From: Mangrovivirga cuniculi
Lineage (GTDB): Bacteria; Bacteroidota; Bacteroidia; Cytophagales; Cyclobacteriaceae
Assembly (NCBI RefSeq): GCF_005166025.1
Contig: NZ_CP028923.1
Location: 2,854,001-2,918,000, forward strand
DNA length: 64,000 bases
Direction: 5' to 3'
Shown here in pieces: positions 41,201 through 48,642 of this stretch. How positions within the stretch are numbered: the stretch's first letter is position 1; the number at the start of each line of letters is the position of its first letter. The translations under genes and the position numbers were made by a program. The notes below the pieces were generated by a model. The model saw only the letters and a program-made list of their open reading frames with translations. It was not told where the DNA came from and did no database searches.

Positions 41201-42690
41201 CTGAGGTTACCATTTCCTTGTTGTTGCAATCCGTCACCAATTTTAAATGCCGAGGAGTTATCAGAAAAGTTACAAGGCACCACAATATTTGTATTACCAT
41301 CACCATTAGCATCTACAATTAATGGATATTCCATGAACGTATGCGACTGGCAAATTTCCTGGTGAATAGTCGAACCATCTTCACCCGATGCTATAGTAAG
41401 GAAAGTAGCATCCCTATATACAATTTCTTTTATTCCATCATTATCGAAATCATAAGCAGTAACTCCTATTATCCCGGATAAACTATCTTCAATTTGCTTA
41501 GTCCATTCTACCGTATAAGAAAGGTCAGAATTGATTTCTAAATTATAAAGTGTACTTCCCGAAACAAAAACGGCATTCATCAAACCGTCATTATCTATAT
41601 CTGATAAAGTAACCCGGCCTGTACCCCACAACCAGTTGTCTGGAGTTTCATACACCTGGTGAACATCATTATGTGGGTCCCAGATAAATACTGCAGTATT
41701 TCCATCATTACTACCTGTTGCACCTGTCATGACCACATCCAGTAAGCCATCACCATTTACATCGGCTACCGAGGTAGTGCTATAAGTAGCATAGCCCATA
41801 TCTTTAGTAAAATATTCAGGCAGCTCTTTCCAAACTGTCATCGTACCTGAATTAATATTCACATTATATATAGTACCACCGACAATGAGCTCCATTCCAG
41901 GGCTATTTGGATTAATATCCATCGCTACCGGACCATGATTTACTTCCGAATCCCAGTCTCCCATATTACCATCGGCAATCAAAGCACCCGTCTTAGCATC
42001 CCTGATTTGATCTTTAAAATAAATTTCGACATTTCCGTCTCCATTGAAGTCAGCAAGACCGATAATACCGGGATTATCAGGACCAATATTGACTCGATAT
42101 ATTTCATTTAGCTGGCAATCATACATCACCAAAAAGAAGTCACCATTAAATTCATTACCCTTAGCGTCACCCTTTGAGCGTTCTATAGAAAAAACTTCAC
42201 CACAATCGTCATTGTCAAGGTTGGCTATGGCAACCTCCAGTTCCGGGCGGAATTTGTCATTTCCAATGACAGTTGTAGAAGATTGATACTCTGTATCTCC
42301 GGCATCAGGACCTGTACTGTAAAGAATCCTAAGTTCCTGGTCCCATTTATGAGGCGTGACAACTTCCGGAATACCATCATTATTTAAGTCACCGATTACA
42401 ATTCTTGCCTGGGTATGAACGTTTCTGTTGGACGATCCCGCTGTGTTTACCATCTCAAAATCGACAGGAGGAATCGGAATATCACATGAACCCGAAGTCG
42501 GATCTAGAAAAAATCCATCACAAACTGCATCAGCTGCACAGCTTTCATCGTAACAATCTATTACACCATCCCCGTCATCATCAATTCCATTGCGGCATAA
42601 ATCACCAGTCTCTTCTGTAACAGATTGTGAAAAAATTGTAAAAATTGAAGATATGCTTAAGAAAGCAATTAAAAAAAGTTTATTTCCCAT
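35258..42690 (-). CDS. Giant T9SS type B adhesin (FG-GAP + ~17 Ig-like repeats + gliding-motility C-terminal domain), frameshifted
   Basis: The protein is about 2477 aa after repair. The signal peptide is followed by an Asp-rich calcium-type motif (NGIDDDGDGVIDCYDESC). About seven FG-GAP/VCBS-like repeats follow (DLNNDGIPEV, DVNGDGLLDV, DFDNDGIKEI and others), then a CARDB-like region. About seventeen tandem ~80-aa units of the form YTFEWYxG...G.Y.V...N..TGC come next. The last ~95 residues are the gliding-motility-associated C-terminal domain (NGDNLNEYFHIGC, VKIFNRAGMLVFEMNGYDN, LPDGTYFYVIDL), a T9SS type B signal. The frame breaks near 40753: the upstream frame reads to LLTIDR and the downstream frame continues DDFSGPGDTLSVENLP. 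One extra G joins them. A TTG at 40726 would be the only start for the second part, which argues for one gene. Confidence 0.87.
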
Positions 42691-42790
42691 AGCGCTAAAA
42701 AGTAATTGAATGCAATAAATACAATTATCTTACATAATTCAACAGGAAATCAAATCATTTCTTACATTTGAAAAAATACTTTTTGCCGGC

Positions 42791-43564
42791 ATGAATAAAT
42801 ATTTAATAATTATCATTTTTTCAATATTCTATTATGCAGCTGACGCCCAGTTATATATTGGGCCCAATGTAGGGATAGATTACAATTCGATAAAGTTTGG
42901 AGAAAAAGAATATTCCGACATTATTGATCGTAATCCGTCAATCGGTTACCACGCTGGTATATCAGCCCTGTTTGAGTTTAACAAAACTGTCAGTGTAACA
43001 GCTAAATTGCTATACGCCAATAAAAGCAGGGATGTTAAATTATCAGCTACCGGACTAAGAATTGAAGAAAGATATGGTTTTATTGAATTTCCTCTTGTTT
43101 TGAGGTACGCGATATACAGAAACCCGGCCTGGTATTACATTGGCGCCGGTGGACATATCAGTTATTGGTTGAATGGAAGTGGTACATTTTCAGAAGGTGA
43201 ACTGGAAGATAACGGGCCGGTAGATTTCAACACTCAATTTGATGCACTGGGGAATGAATTTGGGGTAATGTATTATCCTGAGCCTAACCGACTTTTTGCC
43301 GGTGTTACTTTTGTTGCCGGCTCTATGTTTCATACTTTTTATGGTCAGCGAATAATGATCGAAGCTCAGTTAAGCCTGACCCAGACTTTCTTTTCAAATG
43401 AAAGTGAAGGCAATGATACTAAACTATTGACGTTTTACGATCGTACGAGGGTGTCTCCCCTTGCTGCCGGTATTTCTATTAGCTATCTTTTCGATGCTAA
43501 ATTTGGTAAGGCTAAAAAAGGAAAGTCTACTAAAAAGGAATCAAACCGCCGAAAAAGAAGATAA
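42791..43564 (+). CDS. Outer-membrane beta-barrel protein (PorT-like family)
   Basis: The 257-aa protein has a signal peptide (IIIIFSIFYYAADAQ). Alternating hydrophobic strands follow (LYIGPNVGIDYN, YHAGISALFEF, YGFIEFPLVLRY, WYYIGAGGHISYW), typical of the OMP_b-brl/PorT-type small barrels of Bacteroidota. The extreme C-terminus is a Lys/Arg-rich tail (KAKKGKSTKKESNRRKRR), unusual for a barrel protein, where the last strand is normally terminal. It is divergent from the giant adhesin with 100 bp between, and the DUF4382 lipoprotein follows after 44 bp. The function is unknown. Confidence 0.75.
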   Translation: MNKYLIIIIFSIFYYAADAQLYIGPNVGIDYNSIKFGEKEYSDIIDRNPSIGYHAGISALFEFNKTVSVTAKLLYANKSRDVKLSATGLRIEERYGFIEFPLVLRYAIYRNPAWYYIGAGGHISYWLNGSGTFSEGELEDNGPVDFNTQFDALGNEFGVMYYPEPNRLFAGVTFVAGSMFHTFYGQRIMIEAQLSLTQTFFSNESEGNDTKLLTFYDRTRVSPLAAGISISYLFDAKFGKAKKGKSTKKESNRRKRR

Positions 43565-43607
43565 AATTATTTTTATTATATTAGGATTAAACCAAAGAAA
43601 GATAGAT

Positions 43608-44402
43608 ATGTTATTCGAAAGATTGATTAACACAACACTTGCACTTTTATTACTTGTATCATTCGTATCATGTTCGGATGATGAACCAGCTACACAATTA
43701 GTAACAGTGAAATTAACTGACGCCCCGGCAGATTACGAAGAAGTAAATGTCGATATCAGGGAAATTCACGTCAACCTTGGTGATGAAGGAGATGATTTGG
43801 GATGGTATGAACTTTCTGGTGTAAACCAGGGAATTTATGACCTGATCCAATTATCCAATGGTATCAATACTACGTTAGTAACGGAAAGAATTCCTGCCGG
43901 AGAAATCTCACAAGTCAGACTGATTCTCGGTAATGAAAATTCGGTTCAGATTGATGGAATTGAGTACGCTTTATCTACTCCAAGCGGACAACAGTCTGGT
44001 ATTAAGATCAATTTGAATGAAACTTTTGATGAGGGTATTCCTTATATTATCGTTCTTGATTTTGATGCAGCCAGGTCTGTTGTAGAAGCTGGAAATTCTG
44101 GCAAGTATAATCTAAAACCTGTCATCAGAGCTACTGCTGAAGCTTCGGGAGGCGCAATAGCAGGTAATGTACAACCAGCTGAATCGAATTCTGTAGTTTA
44201 TGCAATCATGGGAGAAGATACAGTAACTTCAACCCCCTCAAGTGATTCGGGAGATTATTTACTACCTTATTTACCAGCAGGAAATTATACAGTTGGAATC
44301 GAACCAAATGCTGAATTTGAGTCTGCAAGCATTTCTAGCATAAGTGTAACAGAAGGAAATCTGACTGAAGCAGATACAGTATTTTTAACTCCTACAGAAT
44401 AA
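43608..44402 (+). CDS. DUF4382 domain lipoprotein 1
   Basis: The 264-aa surface or periplasmic lipoprotein has a signal with lipobox VSCS at about residue 22. A DUF4382 domain follows (VTVKLTDAPADYEEVNVDI ... VLDFDAARSVVE), and the C-terminal ~70 residues form a carboxypeptidase-regulatory-like beta-sandwich (GAIAGNVQPAES, YLLPYLPAGNYTV). I use the ATG at 43608, because an open frame from 43461 only overlaps the previous gene. Its paralog lies directly downstream. The family function is unknown. Confidence 0.88.
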   Translation: MLFERLINTTLALLLLVSFVSCSDDEPATQLVTVKLTDAPADYEEVNVDIREIHVNLGDEGDDLGWYELSGVNQGIYDLIQLSNGINTTLVTERIPAGEISQVRLILGNENSVQIDGIEYALSTPSGQQSGIKINLNETFDEGIPYIIVLDFDAARSVVEAGNSGKYNLKPVIRATAEASGGAIAGNVQPAESNSVVYAIMGEDTVTSTPSSDSGDYLLPYLPAGNYTVGIEPNAEFESASISSISVTEGNLTEADTVFLTPTE

Positions 44403-44422
44403 AATAATTCTAAATAAATTCA

Positions 44423-44449
44423 GGTCCTGGTTTTCGCCAGGGCCTTTTT
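44423..44449 (+). terminator. Terminator between the two DUF4382 genes
   Basis: GGTCCTGG pairs with CCAGGGCC (one G-U pair, 6-base loop) and TTTTTA follows. It separates the paralogs into two transcription units. Confidence 0.75.
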
Positions 44450-44527
44450 AATTATCTGTAGAAAATTTATAAACATTTCGAGGTTACTTTTGATCTATTT
44501 AATATATTAAGAGTTAAAGAGATTAAA

Positions 44528-45304
44528 ATGAACCTTATAAAACACCTATATCTATCTGTTTTTCTAATACTTTTGTTTGCTTCCGGATGTAAAAATGAAT
44601 CAACGGAAACAAATATTAAAGCCGGAAATATCGTGTTGAGAATTTCTGATTCTCCTGCTGATTATGATAGATTAATCTTAGATATTGAAGGTGCTATCCT
44701 TGAAGAAAATTCAAAACAAGTTCATCTCCGCACTACTTTCACCGGTCAATTGGATATTCTCGATTATAACAATGGGAAGTCATATGTTCTGGCAGATGAG
44801 AAATATGAAAATATTACTCCAAATAATATTATTTTGTTATTAGGTGAAGATAATTTTATTACAATCGAAAATCAAAATTATAATATAGAATTACCTGATA
44901 ACTTTAAATCAGGCATCAGGATACCTATACCGGAATCTATGGTCGATAAAAATAAAATAGACATTAATTTAGATTTCAACGCAGCAAAGTCAGTCATAGA
45001 AAAAGAAGGGAAATTCAGTTTAATACCAGTAATTAATCCCCGTGAGGAAAATACCGGTGGTGGTGTTGAAGGAACAATTAAACCGGTCGTCCCTGCTGTC
45101 GCCCACCTTATATTAGATTCAGATACTATTTCATCTACCTATTGTGATGAATATGGTTTCTTTTATATAAATAATGTAAAAGAAAATAAGTATTCTCTGA
45201 TAATAGAGCCAACAGATGGATACGAATATGGTGAAAGAAAAAATGTTAAGATATCCGATAGCCGTATCACTAATGTTGGTAAAATTGTGATCAATAAAAA
45301 ATAA
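44528..45304 (+). CDS. DUF4382 domain lipoprotein 2
   Basis: The 258-aa paralog of the gene at 43608 has the same layout: signal, lipobox ASGC, a DUF4382 domain (VLRISDSPADYDRLILDIEG, NLDFNAAKSVIE) and a C-terminal regulatory-like sandwich (GGVEGTIKPVVP). The two sequences are well diverged, so the duplication is not recent. The 190 bp downstream, up to the SprB-repeat gene, contain no gene that I can see. Confidence 0.85.
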   Translation: MNLIKHLYLSVFLILLFASGCKNESTETNIKAGNIVLRISDSPADYDRLILDIEGAILEENSKQVHLRTTFTGQLDILDYNNGKSYVLADEKYENITPNNIILLLGEDNFITIENQNYNIELPDNFKSGIRIPIPESMVDKNKIDINLDFNAAKSVIEKEGKFSLIPVINPREENTGGGVEGTIKPVVPAVAHLILDSDTISSTYCDEYGFFYINNVKENKYSLIIEPTDGYEYGERKNVKISDSRITNVGKIVINKK

Positions 45305-45493
45305 TTCACCAACGGTTTATTGCTCATATTATTTTACCAATAATCCAGAACCTTCAATGCTAAATTCACTTATTTCTTGGATAAACATGATAAATCCTTA
45401 GACTAATCGAAGATTTTTATCGATTAACACCATTTTGAGGTTATCTTTTCGAATTGTGTTGTATACATTTATAGAAATGTAAAAAACACAGCT

Positions 45494-48400
45494 ATGGGAA
45501 GAAAGATTTACAATTATCTGACAATTGTTCTTTTTCTGATCACCACTACACACTTCACTTCATTAGGATCAGTAATTGATTCCGATTGCGGGGACTCCTG
45601 CTTTGGAGGAGAATTAATTAGTGTTACAGAAGAAGGAAATTGCACTACTTACGAAATGAAAATTTATACCGATGGCGTATGCAGCCATGGGTTATCACAT
45701 GTAACAGTTGACGTTCCATGCGGAACTGTTACTTCAGCAAGTTCTACTACCAATTTTCCTCTGGTTTTAAATGAAAAAGACCCTAAAACCGGATATAGCG
45801 GCATAAAAGTCGACGAAATCCGGGACTTTGGAGAAGAGGATATTCCTCAATCATTTATACTTACTTTCACAGTATGTGAAGCAACCTGTGAGGAAGCCAC
45901 TGAATGCTGGTCTCCTAAACTTGCATTTAAAGCAGGCCAATGTATTTATGAGGAAGTTGCAGAGCAAGTTTGTACAGAGCCTTTAACAGGTAGTATAGAA
46001 TCATCAGATGTTGAATGTTTCAATACTGCTACAGGAACTGCATCTGTCAATATAGAAGGCGGCATCTCTCCTTATTCCTTTACCTGGTCAGATGGAAAAG
46101 CAGGACAAACCAGATCTGATCTTGCTGCAGGAGAATATTCTGTAACAGTTACTGATTCAGGAGGAGAAGAATTAACCTTGTCAACTGTAATAAATTCACC
46201 AGATGACATTATAGTATCAGGGCAAGTACAACAACCAGGATGTTCTGCTTCAAACGCTGGTTCCATCGATCTTTCGGTATCAGGAGGTGTTTCTCCTTAC
46301 AGTTTTGAATGGTCTACCGGAGAAACATCAGCCAATATTTCAGGATTATCTTCGGGAAATTATAGCGTACTGATCACTGATGCAAACCAATGCTCTGTTG
46401 AAAAAACTTTCACTATTGAAGAATCTACCTCTACCCTGCTAATCACTGGTACATCCACTGATGCTTCCTGTGATAGGTCGACTTTAGGAACGATTGATAT
46501 AACAGTATCAGGTGGTTCCGGTGACTACAACTTTAATTGGAACAATGGGGAGACTACTGAAGACCTAAGTGGTCTTGATAAAGGATATTATACCGTTAAT
46601 GTAACAGATGCTTCAGGATGTACTGCAGAAGCAACGTTTGCAGTAAGAGATAATAACACTATTTCATTATATGTTGAAAGAGAGGCTCCTTCATGTACCG
46701 GAGAACCTACAGGAAGACTATCTGCTATAGTTTCCGGAGGAACAGAACCTTATTTATATGAATGGAGCAATGGAGCTACCACCCGGGAAATATCCGGGTT
46801 GGCGCAGGGATCTTACAGCGTTACTGTTACTGATGCTGCCGGATGTAGCAAATCGTTCTCCACTTATCTTAGACAGGATTTTTTAAGAGTATCAGCGGAT
46901 ATAACTACTGCAGGATGTGACGGTTCTTCAACCGGAAGTATTTCATTAACGCCGACTAATGGAACAGCACCTTTTGAATACAGTTGGTCTGATGGCTCTA
47001 CCGGATCAACACGATCCGGACTGGCTGCAGGTGAATATGTTGCTACAATAACTGATGCTTCGGGATGTGCAACATCAATAAAATTAAATGTTCCTACACA
47101 AAGTGGGCCTACTGTTTCATTATCACTTGAAAAAGGGTCATGTGATTTAGCTGAGGCTACAATCACTGCTTATACTTCTTCTACAGATAATTTGACTTAT
47201 GAATGGTCTGATGGAAGTACCGGAGAATCAATTACCATTACAGAAAGTGGTATATATTCAGTAACAGTAACTAATTCCAGTGGATGTTCAACTACTCAAA
47301 GCATTAATGCAGAATCAGTGGTTAATGACTACAATTACTTATGTGATGAAATTCAGGGCGGCCAATGCCTGGTAAATGATTTTACTTATTCATTATCTAC
47401 TGACATTTCTTCAATTTCTATAACAGAAGAAACTTCGGGTACCGGCTGGACATTTGTAAACAACGGAAGTGATATTGTTATTACCCCGGGAGATTCAGGA
47501 ACTACAGCCACATATACGTTTACAATAACGACTAATGACGGCTGTGTCGTTTCCTGTACAAAAACTTATTCTTCGTGTGTAAGATCTGATTCTACAGATG
47601 ATGGCACAGATGAAGGTACTGGTGATGGTACAGATGATGGAACCGATGGAGGAACCGACGATGGATCAGACGGAGGAACCGACGATGGATCAGACGGAGG
47701 AACTGATAATGGATCAGACGGAGGTTCCGACGATGGTTCAGATGGAGGAACCGATGATGGATCAGACGGAGGAACTGACGATGGTTCAGATGAAGGATCC
47801 GACGGAGGTACTGATGATGGTACAGACGGAGGTACAGATAGTCCTGACGATGGAGATAATAATGATGATCCAAATACGGAATGCACTAGTGATTTTGAAA
47901 CAATTATCACAGGTATTTCATCTGAAAACGGATGTTATGTGATTGATTTTGAAATAATTGCTGATCCGGATACTAAATACGGTCTTTCTCACATCACAAT
48001 TGATATTCCTTGTGCTGAAAATGCGAAAATTGAATTTGTAGGCAATAAAGGAACAGTTGAGTATGTATCGACAGACCCAACTACTGGTGCTACCGGAATC
48101 AAGATAGAAAACTTCGGTGATTTTAAATCGGGAAGTTATACATTCTCTGTAACCTACTGTGAAACTGAATCTTGCCCGGAAATAGGAGAAGGAACTTTCG
48201 AACAAATCACATATACGTATAAGGCCGGACAGTGCGTAACAAGTTCTAATGGATTACTAGAAATCCCTGAAATTGAAAATTCAGCCTCAATATATCCTAA
48301 TCCTTCAACAAACGGACAATTTAATATTGCTCTTAATGAAGATTACGGAGATGAAGTTCAGATAAATATATATACGATCACAGGTGATCTGTTATTATCA

Positions 48401-48523
48401 AAACAAATGATAACAACAGGGAAAGAATTGCTTGATATCAACATTCCTGACAAACCAGGCCAGTATATGATCCAGATCATCGGAACTGAAATATCCGATA
48501 GTCAAATCATAATTATAGAATAA
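45494..48523 (+). CDS. SprB-repeat surface protein with T9SS type A signal
   Basis: The 1009-aa exported protein has a signal peptide (LFLITTTHFTSLGS) and a ~120-aa Cys-rich domain (SCFGGELISV ... LSHVTVDVPCG ... FKAGQCIY). About six SprB-type repeats follow (GSIDLSVSGG, PYSFEWSTG, LSSGNYSVLITD), then a short beta domain and an Asp/Gly/Ser/Thr-rich linker encoded by a 24-bp minisatellite. A second copy of the N-terminal Cys-rich domain comes next (LSHITIDIPCA ... YKAGQCV), and the type A sorting domain closes the protein (SIYPNPSTNGQFNIAL). SprB repeats are known from Flavobacterium gliding adhesins. Here the signal is type A, not the type B of SprB itself. Repeated SprB units plus a flexible acidic linker suggest an extended adhesin. 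Confidence 0.88.
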   Translation: MGRKIYNYLTIVLFLITTTHFTSLGSVIDSDCGDSCFGGELISVTEEGNCTTYEMKIYTDGVCSHGLSHVTVDVPCGTVTSASSTTNFPLVLNEKDPKTGYSGIKVDEIRDFGEEDIPQSFILTFTVCEATCEEATECWSPKLAFKAGQCIYEEVAEQVCTEPLTGSIESSDVECFNTATGTASVNIEGGISPYSFTWSDGKAGQTRSDLAAGEYSVTVTDSGGEELTLSTVINSPDDIIVSGQVQQPGCSASNAGSIDLSVSGGVSPYSFEWSTGETSANISGLSSGNYSVLITDANQCSVEKTFTIEESTSTLLITGTSTDASCDRSTLGTIDITVSGGSGDYNFNWNNGETTEDLSGLDKGYYTVNVTDASGCTAEATFAVRDNNTISLYVEREAPSCTGEPTGRLSAIVSGGTEPYLYEWSNGATTREISGLAQGSYSVTVTDAAGCSKSFSTYLRQDFLRVSADITTAGCDGSSTGSISLTPTNGTAPFEYSWSDGSTGSTRSGLAAGEYVATITDASGCATSIKLNVPTQSGPTVSLSLEKGSCDLAEATITAYTSSTDNLTYEWSDGSTGESITITESGIYSVTVTNSSGCSTTQSINAESVVNDYNYLCDEIQGGQCLVNDFTYSLSTDISSISITEETSGTGWTFVNNGSDIVITPGDSGTTATYTFTITTNDGCVVSCTKTYSSCVRSDSTDDGTDEGTGDGTDDGTDGGTDDGSDGGTDDGSDGGTDNGSDGGSDDGSDGGTDDGSDGGTDDGSDEGSDGGTDDGTDGGTDSPDDGDNNDDPNTECTSDFETIITGISSENGCYVIDFEIIADPDTKYGLSHITIDIPCAENAKIEFVGNKGTVEYVSTDPTTGATGIKIENFGDFKSGSYTFSVTYCETESCPEIGEGTFEQITYTYKAGQCVTSSNGLLEIPEIENSASIYPNPSTNGQFNIALNEDYGDEVQINIYTITGDLLLSKQMITTGKELLDINIPDKPGQYMIQIIGTEISDSQIIIIE
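47633..47800 (+). repeat. 24-bp coding minisatellite (Asp-Asp-Gly-Ser-Asp-Gly-Gly-Thr)
   Basis: Seven tandem 24-bp units of the type GACGATGGATCAGACGGAGG + 4 bases, bordered by diverged copies, encode the acidic linker of the SprB-repeat protein. The antisense strand also stays open because of the repeat; it is not a gene. Confidence 0.85.
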
Positions 48524-48550
48524 ATTTTGTTATTAGGTTAGAATGAGTGG

Positions 48551-48581
48551 AAAAAGGCTGCAGTACTGCAGCCTTTTTTTT
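48551..48581 (+). terminator. Terminator after the SprB-repeat gene
   Basis: GGCTGCAG pairs perfectly with CTGCAGCC around a 2-base loop, flanked by A5 and a run of eight T. Confidence 0.85.
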
Positions 48582-48642
48582 ATATTATGGTAATATAACC
48601 AACTAGAACATCTTAAAGATTATAAACAAAAACCAATCGAAA

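Noticed and set aside
42691-42790. Bacteroidota promoter (TTTG / TAnnTTTG) in this and other divergent gaps
   Set aside because: I looked for the consensus in several upstream regions and found no convincing match at the right spacing, so no promoters are called.
47566-47942. Open frames of about 93-114 codons on other frames and strand over the Asp-rich linker
   Set aside because: They are side effects of the 24-bp repeat, made of Ser/Pro, His/Leu or Met/Glu repeats with no independent gene features.
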